Source of the DNA: Corynebacterium sp. SCR221107
Lineage (GTDB): Bacteria > Actinomycetota > Actinomycetes > Mycobacteriales > Mycobacteriaceae
Length of the DNA stretch: 64,000 bases
Reading direction: 5' to 3'
Assembly (NCBI RefSeq): GCF_027886475.1
Contig: NZ_CP115670.1
Span: forward strand, 2,480,001-2,544,000
Part shown: in pieces, positions 34,764 to 47,455 of the stretch
Numbering within the stretch: the stretch's first letter is position 1
Layout of the letters: each line of letters starts with the position of its first letter
The notes under the pieces: model-generated
Databases searched by the model: none
Told to the model about the DNA's origin: nothing
The model's input: only the letters and a program-made list of their open reading frames with translations
Translations under genes and position numbers: made by a program

Positions 34764-36659
34764 TTAAAGCTTCAGCAGGCGGTAGAGACCCACTGCCCCA
34801 CCGATGAGCACCGTGAAGGCGACGGCGTTGAGAGCGATATCCACTGGTGGGATACCCCGATCACCTTGATCAGCCTCACGAATGCTATGGATTTCAGCGA
34901 GATCCCCCGGTGCGGGCTGGCTGGCAGCAATCACAGTATCCGCAGTGGAATCCGATTTTTCAGCATCCGCCAAAGCAGAATCCGGGTTCGCCGAATCCCG
35001 CTCGGCCTGCGCGTCTGACGGCTGGTCAGCGGGAGCAGCGCCTCCATCGCCGGTGCTCGGCTGGCCGCTCGCGGCTGGCTGCTGTGCCGGGGCAACGGGG
35101 GTTTCTGCCTGCCCAAGCGCTACGGTCGAGGCTTGCGCGGACTGCAGTGCTTGCGGCTGAGCCGTACGCGACCGCCGATTGTTCGTGTTCGCTACCGCCG
35201 TATCCTCGTTGCCAATAGAATCCTCGGTACCTGTCTCCTCCGTGGTGATGGTTGCCAACGCTGAGCGGCTTGTTGCTTCCAGCGAGGTGGTCTTTTCTTC
35301 GATGGGCTCGACAGCCGCATCATTAGTGCTGGTAAGGGAAGAAACAGGCTCCTGCGTCGAGCTTTCCTCTGTGAAGGACGCTACTGTAGAGGTTTCTTCA
35401 GCAGTGATTTCCCCGTGAGTGGTTTCCACCGTAGAAGTGACGGCCTCAGTGGTAGAAGACTCCTGCGCACTCGGGGTCGGCTCAACACTGGATACAGGCG
35501 TGACACTAGTATCCGGCGTCGGCTCAGCAGAATTAGAAGTCTGCTCCTTCGACGTAGTCTCCGAAGTCTGTTCGGTAGTTTTCTCGGAGGTTACAACCAC
35601 GGACGACTCAGCAGTCGGCTCGGAAGCGCTAGTCGAAACTTGCTCTGTCGTTGCCTCCGCAGTAGAAGACTCCACGGTGGTAGATGGGTTCTCCGTGGAC
35701 AGTTGCAGTTCGTATTGTCCTGTGAGGGAGAAAGAATCCTTCGCACCGGAAATTCTTACTGAGGCCTTATTGATCTTGCCATCGTTGCCACGCTCGAGCC
35801 CCGGAATGGTCACGGACCTAACCTCACCCGCAACTAGATTGTCGATCGACAAAACTACGAGATCGTTCTTCACGCTGACAACGGTGATACCTGGGCCGAA
35901 TTCGTATTTCCCAAGAATCTTCTTATCAAAACCCCAGTTGCCACCCGATCGAGTGATCTCCAAGGTGGTGTTTGCAACATCCTGGCTCGGGGCAGGGATA
36001 ACGACATTCCATTCCACCACTTCGCCTTCGTGGTTTCCCGAAATCTCAAGCTCGCCGTCAAAGGTCACCTCAGCGCCAGAGGCCGAGGTGCTCGTCAATA
36101 CCGTCTCATTGTTCGCGCCTGTCTCCACAACGGTTGGCTCAAAGCTTTCCGACGTCACCGGCGCAGGTTCGTATATTTTCTCAGCCGAGGCGGTCTGCTC
36201 GGCAGTTGTTCCCGTTCTTGCTTCAGCACTGGTCGTGGCGCTGAATTCCTTAGTAAGCTCCCCAGCCTCATCGTTTTCGGTATCGCCATTGCCCCAGCAG
36301 GGCCAATAGTAAACGCCATCGAGATAGCAAAATGCCCAGTCATAGTAATCGAAGTCAGCTGAAGTTTCAGTCACGGTCGGCCCAACCAACTCAGTGGTTG
36401 CGGCATGCTCGGCAGTGGCCGATTCAGACTCATCCCCATGAGGTTCGATCGCACCAGAGATGCTACTTGGACCGGACACCCCCGCGCCGTCCGTGTTCCC
36501 GGTAGCAGCATCACCATACTCAGCAATAAGAGTCGCCTCAACAGCGAAAGCATCACTGGCCGCATCCGAACCGGCAGCGTTGCCGATCAACGGGCCAAAG
36601 GCAAGCTGCAGCCCCATTACCGCACCGAGTGCGGCAACACCGACTGACTTCTTTCGCAT
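34764..36659 (-). CDS. Ser/Thr-rich cell-surface protein with C-terminal membrane anchor
   Basis: The product has 631 residues. From ATG 36659 it has a Sec signal peptide (MRKKSVGVAALGAVMGLQL). A short aromatic module (FDYYDWAFCYLDGVYYWPCW, two Cys that may pair) lies near residue 105. A ~150-residue beta-rich module (VTFDGELEISGNHEGEVVEW to FSLTGQYELQLST) follows. A ~230-residue stalk of Ser/Thr/Glu/Pro then leads to a final transmembrane helix (ALNAVAFTVLIGGAVGLYRL). No LPXTG motif is present, so it is probably anchored by the helix, as in several corynebacterial envelope proteins. An adhesin-like role is an inference. It splits the lpqE-radA pair and is AT-richer than its neighbours, which suggests acquisition. 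A GTG at 36692 is an alternative start. Confidence 0.8.
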   Translation of the reverse strand: MRKKSVGVAALGAVMGLQLAFGPLIGNAAGSDAASDAFAVEATLIAEYGDAATGNTDGAGVSGPSSISGAIEPHGDESESATAEHAATTELVGPTVTETSADFDYYDWAFCYLDGVYYWPCWGNGDTENDEAGELTKEFSATTSAEARTGTTAEQTASAEKIYEPAPVTSESFEPTVVETGANNETVLTSTSASGAEVTFDGELEISGNHEGEVVEWNVVIPAPSQDVANTTLEITRSGGNWGFDKKILGKYEFGPGITVVSVKNDLVVLSIDNLVAGEVRSVTIPGLERGNDGKINKASVRISGAKDSFSLTGQYELQLSTENPSTTVESSTAEATTEQVSTSASEPTAESSVVVTSEKTTEQTSETTSKEQTSNSAEPTPDTSVTPVSSVEPTPSAQESSTTEAVTSTVETTHGEITAEETSTVASFTEESSTQEPVSSLTSTNDAAVEPIEEKTTSLEATSRSALATITTEETGTEDSIGNEDTAVANTNNRRSRTAQPQALQSAQASTVALGQAETPVAPAQQPAASGQPSTGDGGAAPADQPSDAQAERDSANPDSALADAEKSDSTADTVIAASQPAPGDLAEIHSIREADQGDRGIPPVDIALNAVAFTVLIGGAVGLYRLLKL

Positions 36660-37304
36660 ATCTTTGACCACGATTCTTTGCTTAACCAGCACATAAGCTG
36701 GAAGTTCTATTTGCCAAACAAGTTGCGCAAAACACCATCTTTAAGAGCTAATACCCGTAGAAGTATGCGATGTCCAGACCATTTGCTGAGAACTTCTCAT
36801 TTGAAGCTTGATGAAAAGTTAAGCTTTAACTTCGACCGACTCTAAATTCTAGCTTAACTAGTTCAAATTACACAACTAAGATATTCCTCCACAATGATCA
36901 CCAAATGATAGGCTACAGCCTAACTTGGAGAATATATCAACAAACTACTTTCATTAAGTAAAGTAACCCACTACCACACATTTTTGGGAATGTGGACTCG
37001 GAAATGACAAACGCAAAATTGCAATCTCATTACTTTCACCAGTCGAACTCCTCGACGCCAAATTGAGATGAAATCCTTTACAATCTCTCTCGCTTTTACT
37101 TATATAAGCAGAGGCTTCTGGGCTTTATTCCATCTAAGAGAAAGTCAGTCTCTCACGATTCACTCAGTTTAAGCAGTTTGACTATGCAAGCCGGAAACTC
37201 AGAATTGGGCGACAGTTGGATACCATTTTGTTCGTGCACAGTGTTCGAATGCTTAGTTCGAAGGCAAAATCCTGAATGTCGCGGACACGTTCTAGCATGG
37301 GCAC
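36660..37304. other. AT-rich 645-base intergenic region
   Basis: No gene is visible. Composition is clearly more AT-rich than the rest of the window, with stop codons in all frames. It separates the surface-protein gene (minus) from radA (plus) and should hold both promoters. It probably entered together with the surface-protein gene. Confidence 0.6.
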
Positions 37305-38735
37305 ATGGCAAAAAAGGCTCGCAGCATCCATACTTGTTCCGAATGCGGTTATTCTTCTCCTAAGTGGTTAGGGCGGTGCCCAGAATGCGGGGCATGGGGT
37401 TCCATGGAGGAGCGCGCAGTCGTAGCGCAAGTAGCCAGTGGCCGCGCCCCCGGTCAAGGAGAAGGCGCCCAGCACATTCTAGGCGGGCTTACTCCGGCTA
37501 GTCCCGCGCGAGCTATTACAAAGATTGATGCCGCAACCGCGGATGCATTTAGCACCGGAATCGGAGAGCTTGACCGCGTACTTGGAAATGGCGTGGTGCC
37601 TGGCTCCGTCATTTTGCTCGCAGGAGAACCAGGCGTTGGCAAATCCACGCTCCTGCTTGAGGTTGCCAGCCGGTGGACTCAGCAGCATGGTGCAGATGGC
37701 AAAAACCGCACGGCTTTATATATCACCGCGGAGGAGTCCGCAGGCCAGGTGCGAATGCGCGCCCAGCGAACGGGGGCGTTGCAGGAGACGCTTTTTCTGG
37801 CATCAGAGTCCAACCTGGACGTAGCTTTCGGCCACGTCGAGCAGGTTAAGCCATCGCTGATCATCGTCGACTCGGTGCAGACCATGCAGGCAGCGGGAGT
37901 AGAAGGGGTGGCTGGCGGCGTGGCGCAATCCCGTGCGGTAACGGCTGCATTGACCACCCTGGCAAAAACCACCGGAATCCCAGTATTGCTTGTAGGCCAC
38001 GTCACTAAGGACGGCAACGTGGCGGGTCCGCGTGTACTCGAGCACCTCGTAGACGTGGTCTTGCACTTCGAAGGCGATAGGCACTCCAGCCTACGGCTGC
38101 TGCGCGGCATTAAAAATCGCTTTGGCGCCACAGACGAAGTCGGCTGCTTCGAGCAACAAGCTGACGGAATCAAGGAAGTACCGGATCCGTCTGGTCTTTT
38201 CCTCTCACACCGGGATGCCACCCCGGACGGAACCGCTGTAACCGTGGCGATGGACGGGGTTCGCCCCATGGTGGCTGAGGTACAAGCACTCGTTGTTCCC
38301 ACGGAGTCAAAAAACCCGCGCAGGGCCGTCACCGGCCTTGATGCCACGCGCGTACCGATGGTGTTAGCAGTGTTGTCCGCCCGGGCGAATAAGCGCACCC
38401 ATGACAAGGAAGTCTATGTCGCAACCGTAGGGGGTATGAAAGTAGGAGAGCCAGCAACCGACCTGGCTGTAGCGCTTGCCACCGCCAGCGCGATGGCACG
38501 CAAGCCACTACCCGCGAAGTCGGTGGTGCTGGGCGAGGTTGGCCTAGCCGGGGAAATCCGCCGGGTGCCCAATGTTCGTAAGCGCGTCCAGGAGGCGGCC
38601 AGATTGGGTTATACGCAGGCCTTCGTCCCGCAAGGCTCCCAGGTAGGTAAGCGAACCGACATGAAAGTCATCGAAGTTGCCGACATCAACGACGCGCTAT
38701 CGATGACGTTGGGGGCCTCGACTACTTCAGGTTAA
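37305..38735 (+). CDS. radA: DNA repair protein RadA (Sms)
   Basis: This RecA-related branch-migration helicase of recombinational repair has 476 residues. The N-terminal C4 zinc finger is TCSECGYSSPKWLGRCPECG. Walker A is LLAGEPGVGKSTLLLEVASR, Walker B is SLIIVDSVQTM, and the RadA-specific KNRFG is in LRGIKNRFGATDE. The C-terminal Lon-protease-like domain (VVLGEVGLAGEIRRVPN) is inactive in this family. Start ATG 37305 gives MAKKARSIHTCSECG. The end overlaps the convergent membrane-protein gene by 14 bases. Confidence 0.96.
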   Translation: MAKKARSIHTCSECGYSSPKWLGRCPECGAWGSMEERAVVAQVASGRAPGQGEGAQHILGGLTPASPARAITKIDAATADAFSTGIGELDRVLGNGVVPGSVILLAGEPGVGKSTLLLEVASRWTQQHGADGKNRTALYITAEESAGQVRMRAQRTGALQETLFLASESNLDVAFGHVEQVKPSLIIVDSVQTMQAAGVEGVAGGVAQSRAVTAALTTLAKTTGIPVLLVGHVTKDGNVAGPRVLEHLVDVVLHFEGDRHSSLRLLRGIKNRFGATDEVGCFEQQADGIKEVPDPSGLFLSHRDATPDGTAVTVAMDGVRPMVAEVQALVVPTESKNPRRAVTGLDATRVPMVLAVLSARANKRTHDKEVYVATVGGMKVGEPATDLAVALATASAMARKPLPAKSVVLGEVGLAGEIRRVPNVRKRVQEAARLGYTQAFVPQGSQVGKRTDMKVIEVADINDALSMTLGASTTSG

Positions 38736-39552
38736 AGGTTGCGGGTTCGGAGGCGTTGTTACCGATGACGGTGTGCAGGTAATAATCGGCCGCCGGAACG
38801 GTTTCGCGCTGCGTACACTTTTCTGGTGCCGAGGACGTGCGCGACCACTTAGCCTGGAAGTAGATCTCTTCCCCCGCCTTGAGCTCCTGCTGGCCGGTCT
38901 TGACGGCCGTGTTGCAGTCCACGTCGGACCACATGCGCTGGTTTGTTGCTAGGTCATAGACTTCGAAGCGAAGGGGATTCTCGTCGACGTTGACCACACA
39001 GTCCACCGGCGAGGTGTTCTTCAGTCCCATGTAAAACACCGGGAGCGCACCCGCCGCATAGGTGGGGTGGTCGGTGCTCGCGGTCATCAGGAGCGCATTG
39101 ATGTCACACACCGGCAGGTTTGCGGCTAACGCCGTGCTAGTCGGGGTTTCCTCGTCTGAACGGGCTGCGGCGGACTCATCGGAGGCAGCGGGAGCCGCCG
39201 GTACCCCTCCGGAGTCACTATCACTGCCGGGTTCGGCTGTGGGAGTAAGGGAGGCGGAGGTCGAAGGCGACACCGCCTTACTGCTGGTTGCGGTGGAGGC
39301 AACAGGGGAAGCCGATTCCTCACTGCTTCCACCAATCGCGGACAACGCCCAGGCCACGAGCAGGACGATGATGACCAATGCGATCACCGCGGCGGCGCGA
39401 CGGCGCTGGTAGTAGACCTGCGGTAAACGCCCACCTTGGGCGCGCACGTCCGACTGACGATGGCGGGCACCGGTAGATGCACCATCGCGCCTTGGGCTGC
39501 GCTGGTGCGCGCCACTTCGCTGTCCTTGCCTGCTTTCCTCGCGTCGATCCAC
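38722..39552 (-). CDS. Single-pass membrane protein with extracytoplasmic domain, unknown function
   Basis: The product has about 276 residues. A strongly basic cytoplasmic N-terminus (Arg/Gln/His-rich, ~50 residues) precedes one transmembrane helix (AAAVIALVIIVLLVAWALSA). A Ser/Thr/Ala/Pro linker of ~70 residues follows, then a C-terminal beta-type domain (VCDINALLMTASTDHPTY onward) with four Cys that may form disulfides. The ends of that domain resemble small ligand-binding beta-sandwiches (DUF4352-like), which is uncertain. I choose GTG 39552; a TTG at 39582 adds ten residues. It converges with radA. Similar genes occur beside radA in other corynebacteria as I recall. Confidence 0.75.
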   Translation of the reverse strand: MDRREESRQGQRSGAHQRSPRRDGASTGARHRQSDVRAQGGRLPQVYYQRRRAAAVIALVIIVLLVAWALSAIGGSSEESASPVASTATSSKAVSPSTSASLTPTAEPGSDSDSGGVPAAPAASDESAAARSDEETPTSTALAANLPVCDINALLMTASTDHPTYAAGALPVFYMGLKNTSPVDCVVNVDENPLRFEVYDLATNQRMWSDVDCNTAVKTGQQELKAGEEIYFQAKWSRTSSAPEKCTQRETVPAADYYLHTVIGNNASEPATFNLK

Positions 39553-39642
39553 GAAACCCAGCCTAAATGTAAATGGAGACAAATCGAGGACTTATGCCTC
39601 GGTGTGTCTTAAAACCGATCTCGATTTGTTTCGAACTTCCCG

Positions 39643-40266
39643 CTATTCGTCGATGCCGATCGTTTTGACGGTTTCCACAGCGCCATCGGAAAGGCGGTAT
39701 CGGGCGGCAACGAGGGCGACCTCGCCGTTATCCACAGCATTCTTGATCGCGGGGGAAATCTGCATGATCTTATTGACCACGGCGGCGGCGTGGTGGCGCT
39801 CATAATCGGCGGAGTCATCACCACCGAAGGAGCGCGACTCAAGAATAGATGGGGTGATCTGCTCAACTAGCGTACGCTGGTGGCCGGTGGGCACCTCAGC
39901 GCCGTCGAGGACCGAACGCGCGGCGCCCACGGCACCACAGTTTTCGTGGCCCAGGACCACGAGGACATCAACGCCAAGGCCAAGCACGGCGAATTCGAGT
40001 GATCCCATCACACCGGAGTCCACGACCTCACCGGCGGTGCGGACCACGAAGATGTCTCCGAGACCCTGATCGAAGAGGATCTCTGCTGGAACGCGGGAAT
40101 CACCGCAGGTAAACACACACACGCGGGGGGACTGGCCGTGGGTCAATGCCTGACGGCGCTCGATGTCTTGGTTCGGACGCTGTGGCTTTCCGGCGGCAAA
40201 GCGAGCGTTGCCCTCCAGCAGTGCTTTCCAGACTTCTTTTGGATCATGTGATGTGTCAGCGGTCAT
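39643..40266 (-). CDS. Beta-class carbonic anhydrase
   Basis: This zinc enzyme of 207 residues interconverts CO2 and bicarbonate and supplies bicarbonate for carboxylases. Zinc ligands and the catalytic dyad are in FTCGDSRVPAEILFDQGLGD (Cys, then Asp-Arg) and VLGHENCGAVGAA (His and Cys). The VVRTAGEVVDSGVMGSLEFA block is typical. It is cytosolic, with no signal peptide. It is divergent from mutY, with 114 bases between, the same arrangement as in mycobacteria. Confidence 0.94.
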   Translation of the reverse strand: MTADTSHDPKEVWKALLEGNARFAAGKPQRPNQDIERRQALTHGQSPRVCVFTCGDSRVPAEILFDQGLGDIFVVRTAGEVVDSGVMGSLEFAVLGLGVDVLVVLGHENCGAVGAARSVLDGAEVPTGHQRTLVEQITPSILESRSFGGDDSADYERHHAAAVVNKIMQISPAIKNAVDNGEVALVAARYRLSDGAVETVKTIGIDE

Positions 40267-40380
40267 ATGTTCATTCTGGCACCATTAAAGGCCTATTTGG
40301 TATTTTTGCACTGCCTCACATTCCAATGGGTGTATGGCTTAGACGACACTTTAGGCATTTGACACAGGATTTTCTGGTTT

Positions 40381-41265
40381 ATGAACAATTCACGCATTAC
40401 CCCCGCCGACAAGCTCATCGGGTGGTACGAGAAAAACGGGCGCACCATCGCCTGGCGCAATCCAGAAACCTCGGCGTGGGGCATCCTTCTGTCCGAAGTC
40501 ATGAGCCAGCAGACTCCTGTCACCCGCGTCGAGCCACTGTGGCTGGAATGGATCGATCGATGGCCTACGCCTGCAGCCTTGGCGTCAGCAAGCAATGCGG
40601 ACGTACTGCGCGCCTGGCACAATCTTGGATACCCGCGGCGTGCACTCAGGCTCAAGCAAGCAGCAGAAGCGATGGTGCAACGCCACGGCGGCGAGGTACC
40701 AAGCACGGTTGATGAACTGCTCGCGCTGCCGGGCATCGGCGACTATACCGCGCGCGCCGTGGCGGCTTTTGCCTACGGGCAGGCCGTGCCGGTGGTCGAT
40801 ACCAATGTGCGCCGGGTGATCGCCCGCTGGATTCACGGGCGGCTTTTGGCAGGCCCTGCGCGCAAGGCTGATCTCGAGGATGCGGTCGCGCTCTTGCCCC
40901 AACGCGATGCGGCAACCTTTAGCGTGGCCGTGATGGAGCTCGGGGCGTTGGTGTGTGCAAAACAACCACACTGCGAACACTGCCCCATCGTCGACGACTG
41001 CACCTGGCAACGCCTGGGGTGCCCGCAACCGCAGGAGGAAGAGGTACGCGCGGCGGCAAGGCGAGTCCAGAAGTTTGAGGGCACGGATCGGCAAGTACGC
41101 GGCAAGATCATGGCGGTGCTGCGGGCGTCGGAAAGCCCGGTTGCATTGAAAGAAATCGACCTTGTGTGGCCCGATGCCGCGCAACGCTCACGGGCATTAT
41201 TTTCCCTGATTGAGGATGGTTTAGCGATACAGACCGACCCGGGTCACCTATCACTTCCGGCATAA
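40381..41265 (+). CDS. mutY: A/G-specific adenine glycosylase
   Basis: This base-excision-repair glycosylase of 294 residues removes adenine mispaired with 8-oxoguanine. The catalytic region shows LLSEVMSQQTPVTRVEPLWL. The helix-hairpin-helix is LPGIGDYTARAVAAFAYGQ with the catalytic Asp in PVVDTNVRRV. The [4Fe-4S] cluster is CAKQPHCEHCPIVDDC. The C-terminal NUDIX-like 8-oxoG recognition domain of E. coli MutY is essentially absent, as in other short actinobacterial MutY proteins. Confidence 0.94.
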   Translation: MNNSRITPADKLIGWYEKNGRTIAWRNPETSAWGILLSEVMSQQTPVTRVEPLWLEWIDRWPTPAALASASNADVLRAWHNLGYPRRALRLKQAAEAMVQRHGGEVPSTVDELLALPGIGDYTARAVAAFAYGQAVPVVDTNVRRVIARWIHGRLLAGPARKADLEDAVALLPQRDAATFSVAVMELGALVCAKQPHCEHCPIVDDCTWQRLGCPQPQEEEVRAAARRVQKFEGTDRQVRGKIMAVLRASESPVALKEIDLVWPDAAQRSRALFSLIEDGLAIQTDPGHLSLPA

Positions 41266-41327
41266 CATATCAGCTTTGCCACTCAGCCGCTAGAATGGCC
41301 TTCGCTTGAGCAACGCCACAGTTGTAA

Positions 41328-44098
<2,771 letters not shown>

Positions 44099-44148
44099 AC
44101 ATACTTACCTTAGTGTCCGAACGGAAGCCCACAAATGCCTGTTTTATT

Positions 44149-44319
44149 CTATTTCCAGCGTCCGCGGAAGCTCAGGCCACCGGGGAGCTTGACGTAGACT
44201 CCCCCGCGGGAGTTGAGGGTTACAGGCCCTACCTTGGTACTTGCGGACACGCCCGAGCCGGAGATATTGATCCAGCTATTCTTGCCCACCTTCTTCCGCT
44301 TACGGAACGTAATTCCCAT
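44149..44319 (-). CDS. DUF4236 mini-protein
   Basis: This 56-residue frame was found by reading the minus strand: it starts MGITFRKRKKVGKNSWINIS, continues GSGVSASTKVGPVTLNSRGG, and ends LPGGLSFRGRWK. This is the DUF4236 pattern (F R KR.K.G....N.S.SG.S.S...G....N.RG.....PG.GLS...). Function is unknown; longer proteins carry this module at their N-terminus, often near phage or defence genes. Here the module stands alone between the ThrE paralogue and clpC. The upstream ribosome-binding site is weak (AAGGATACAGTG). Confidence 0.75.
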   Translation of the reverse strand: MGITFRKRKKVGKNSWINISGSGVSASTKVGPVTLNSRGGVYVKLPGGLSFRGRWK

Positions 44320-44411
44320 CACTGTATCCTTCGTTAGTCGTCTGTTTTGGGGGAACTGCTGAGTGCAAGTCTACGGCGCGCGCGGTCGTTATTGCCCCAC
44401 AACGGCGCAAA

Positions 44412-44434
44412 GCCAGCACCGAAAAGGTGCTGGC
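44412..44434 (-). terminator. Terminator of clpC
   Basis: The perfect stem GCCAGCACC / GGTGCTGGC with a 5-base loop is followed on the minus strand by TTTGCG. It lies 27 bases after the clpC stop. Confidence 0.75.
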
Positions 44435-44460
44435 CTCTTGCTTGTTACATGCGCCCGCTC

Positions 44461-47160
44461 TTACTCCGCGCGGTGAGCGCCACCTGGCTGCTCAGCGTCA
44501 AAGCCCTCGATGTCCACCTCCTCAGGGACAGAGGCCTGGTCATCGGCGGCGTTGATAACGGCCTGCTGGGCCTCAACGACCGCCACGTCGCGCTCGACTG
44601 CCTGGGCGATGGCGTCATCCTTCGGGCGCGGGGTGAAGGTGAACTGCGCCTTGTCGATGTCCTTGGACTCGCCGTCCCAGCCCTCGACGTCGACGGTGAC
44701 GACCTCGCCTGCGCCGACCTCGCCGAACAGGATCTTCTCCGAGAGAGCATCCTCGATCTCGCGCTGGATGGTGCGACGCAGCGGACGTGCGCCCAGCACT
44801 GGGTCGAAGCCGCGCTTGGCCAGGAGGTTCGTGGCCTTGTCCGTGAGCTCGATGTCCATGTCCTTGGCCTTGAGGGCCTTGGCCACGCGACCGACCAGGA
44901 GGTCGACCATCTCGACGATCTGCTCCTGAGTGAGCTGGTGGAAGACCACGATGTCGTCGATGCGGTTCAAGAACTCCGGGCGGAAGTGCTTCTTGAGCTC
45001 GTCGTTGACCTTCTGCTTCATGCGCTCGTACTGGCCCGCGCTGTCCTGCTCACCCACCGAGCTAAAGCCCATGCCCACGGCCTTCGAGATGTCCTGGGTA
45101 CCCAGGTTCGAGGTGAAGATGAGCACCGTGTTCTTGAAGTCGACCACGCGACCCTGGCCGTCGGTCAGGCGGCCATCCTCGAGCACCTGCAGCAAGGTGT
45201 TGTAGATCTCCTTGTGGGCCTTCTCGATCTCATCGAAAAGCACGACGGAGAACGGCTTGCGGCGAACCTTCTCGGTGAGCTGACCGCCCTCTTCATAACC
45301 GACGTATCCCGGAGGGGCACCGAACAGGCGCGAAGCGGTGAAGCGGTCGTGGAACTCGCCCATGTCGATCTGGATGAGGGCATCGTCCTCGCCGAAGAGG
45401 AACTCCGCCAGCGCCTTCGACAGCTCGGTCTTACCCACACCGGACGGGCCGGCGAAGATGAAGGAACCGGAGGGACGACGCGGATCCTTCAGACCAGCGC
45501 GGGTGCGGCGAATCGCACGCGAGACCGCCTTGACGGCGTCCTCCTGGCCGATGATGCGCTTGTGCAGCTCTTCTTCCATGTGCAGCAGGCGGGAAGACTC
45601 CTCCTCCGTCAGCTTGAACACCGGGATGCCGGTCCAAGAGGCCAGCACCTCTGCGATCTGCTCTTCGCCTACTTCGGCGATTTCCTCGAGGTCACCGGAG
45701 CGCCACTGCTTTTCCTTCTCCGCGCGTTCCTCGCCGAGCTGACGCTCCTTGTCGCGCAGGCTGGCGGCCTTCTCGAAGTCCTGAGCATCGATGGCGGCCT
45801 CCTTCTCGCGGCGCACCTCGGCGATGCGATCGTCGACCTCGCGGATGGAGGCAGGGGCGGTCATGCGCTTGATGCGCATGCGGGCACCCGCCTCGTCGAT
45901 GAGGTCCACTGCCTTGTCCGGCAGGAAGCGGTCATTGATGTAGCGATCCGACAGCTGGGCGGCTGCTGCCAGCGCGCCATCGGTGATGGACACGCGGTGG
46001 TGTGCCTCGTAGCGATCGCGCAGACCCTTCAAGATCTCGATGGTCATTTCCACGGAAGGCTCCGGGACCTGGACCGGCTGGAAACGACGCTCCAGGGCCG
46101 CGTCCTTCTCAATGTGCTTGCGGTACTCATCCAAGGTGGTGGCGCCGATGGTCTGTAGCTCACCACGAGCGAGCTTGGGCTTGAGCAGGCTGGCCGCGTC
46201 GATAGCGCCCTCGGCAGCACCCGCGCCGACCAGCGTGTGGATCTCGTCGATGAACAAGATGATGTCACCGCGCTGGTTGATCTCCTTGAGCACCTTCTTT
46301 AAGCGCTCCTCGAAGTCACCGCGGTAGCGCGAACCCGCCACCAATGAGCCCAGGTCCAGCGAGTAGAGCTGCTTGTCCTTCAAGGTCTCCGGCACCTTGC
46401 CGTTGACGATATCGAGTGCCAGGCCCTCAACCACCGCCGTCTTACCAACGCCGGGCTCACCGATGAGCACCGGGTTGTTCTTGGTGCGGCGGGAAAGAAC
46501 CTGCATAATGCGCTCGATTTCCTTCTCACGACCCACGACCGGATCGAGCTTGCCGTCCTTGGCGGCCTGGGTCAGGTTGCGACCGAACTGGTCCAGTACG
46601 AGCGAGTTGGAGCGCTCGCCTGCGCCGCCGGAGCGCCCGCCGCCCGTGCGCCCCGCGGCAGAACCGGAGCCAGCTCCGGCGAGGTTGTCGCCGCCATCAT
46701 TCTCGGGGCTGTTCTGGCCACCTTCATAGCCGGACAGCAGCTGGATAACCTGCTGGCGCACGCGCGGGAGATCCGCGCCGAGCTTGACCAGCACCTGGGC
46801 GGCCACGCCGTCACCCTCGCGGATGAGGCCGAGCAGCAGGAACTCGGTTCCGATGTACTTGTGGCCCATCTGCAGTCCCTCACGCAGGGACAGCTCCAGC
46901 ACCTTCTTGGCACGCGGGGTAAAGGGGATGTGTCCCACCGGCGGTTCGGCGCCGTGGCCGATAATCTCCTCGACCTCTTGACGCACAGCCTCGAGGGAAA
47001 TGCCCATGGACTCCAGGGCCTTGGCGGCAACGCCCTCACCCTCATGGATAAGACCGAGCAGGATGTGCTCCGTGCCGATGTAATTGTGGTTAAGCCCACG
47101 AGCCTCTTCCTGCGCAAGCACGATGACTCGACGAGCGCGATCGGTAAACCGCTCGAACAT
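44461..47160 (-). CDS. clpC: ATP-dependent Clp protease ATPase subunit ClpC
   Basis: This AAA+ unfoldase of 899 residues feeds ClpP1P2. Order: ClpN double repeat (1-145, [20 protein letters not shown]); AAA-1 with Walker [15 protein letters not shown] and Walker [17 protein letters not shown]-containing middle domain ([20 protein letters not shown]); AAA-2 with Walker [20 protein letters not shown] and Walker [12 protein letters not shown]2-small domain with a conserved [16 protein letters not shown]; and an acidic C-terminal tail. Start ATG 47160 is [11 protein letters not shown]. It is long and highly conserved. The reverse-strand open frame across it is a shadow. Confidence 0.97.
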   Translation of the reverse strand: MFERFTDRARRVIVLAQEEARGLNHNYIGTEHILLGLIHEGEGVAAKALESMGISLEAVRQEVEEIIGHGAEPPVGHIPFTPRAKKVLELSLREGLQMGHKYIGTEFLLLGLIREGDGVAAQVLVKLGADLPRVRQQVIQLLSGYEGGQNSPENDGGDNLAGAGSGSAAGRTGGGRSGGAGERSNSLVLDQFGRNLTQAAKDGKLDPVVGREKEIERIMQVLSRRTKNNPVLIGEPGVGKTAVVEGLALDIVNGKVPETLKDKQLYSLDLGSLVAGSRYRGDFEERLKKVLKEINQRGDIILFIDEIHTLVGAGAAEGAIDAASLLKPKLARGELQTIGATTLDEYRKHIEKDAALERRFQPVQVPEPSVEMTIEILKGLRDRYEAHHRVSITDGALAAAAQLSDRYINDRFLPDKAVDLIDEAGARMRIKRMTAPASIREVDDRIAEVRREKEAAIDAQDFEKAASLRDKERQLGEERAEKEKQWRSGDLEEIAEVGEEQIAEVLASWTGIPVFKLTEEESSRLLHMEEELHKRIIGQEDAVKAVSRAIRRTRAGLKDPRRPSGSFIFAGPSGVGKTELSKALAEFLFGEDDALIQIDMGEFHDRFTASRLFGAPPGYVGYEEGGQLTEKVRRKPFSVVLFDEIEKAHKEIYNTLLQVLEDGRLTDGQGRVVDFKNTVLIFTSNLGTQDISKAVGMGFSSVGEQDSAGQYERMKQKVNDELKKHFRPEFLNRIDDIVVFHQLTQEQIVEMVDLLVGRVAKALKAKDMDIELTDKATNLLAKRGFDPVLGARPLRRTIQREIEDALSEKILFGEVGAGEVVTVDVEGWDGESKDIDKAQFTFTPRPKDDAIAQAVERDVAVVEAQQAVINAADDQASVPEEVDIEGFDAEQPGGAHRAE

Positions 47161-47360
47161 GCTTGTTCCCCTTACTGTCTACTTTTTCTATTAGTGTCAC
47201 CCACTCTAACGTGCGTGCGCGACATTTCCTTGCACTATTGGAATATTCCTTGCCAGTCCCAGACTCAACCTTTTATAAAAAACGAGCTGAATGCCCATTT
47301 TTGACCCTGTACGCCGGTAGCGAACATGGGAAAAGAGACCACTTTTTCGCGCATTATTTT

Positions 47361-47371
47361 GCTTGCCGACG
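47361..47371 (+). repeat. Dispersed motif GCTTKCCGACG, intergenic copy
   Basis: TTTTGCTTGCCGACG then CCCACAGCGCC, between clpC and the hydrolase. The 3' extension is identical to that of the copy at 34527. Confidence 0.75.
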
Positions 47372-47455
47372 CCCACAGCGCCGCTCGTTTGACGGCTTTT
47401 CCTCGTGACATCAAGGTGCGCGCATGCAAGCCTCAAAGGAGGTACAAAGGGGATC

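Noticed and set aside
44347..46158. 603-codon plus-strand open frame
   Set aside because: It is an exact antisense shadow of clpC, rich in Leu/Asp/Val strings that mirror its codons.
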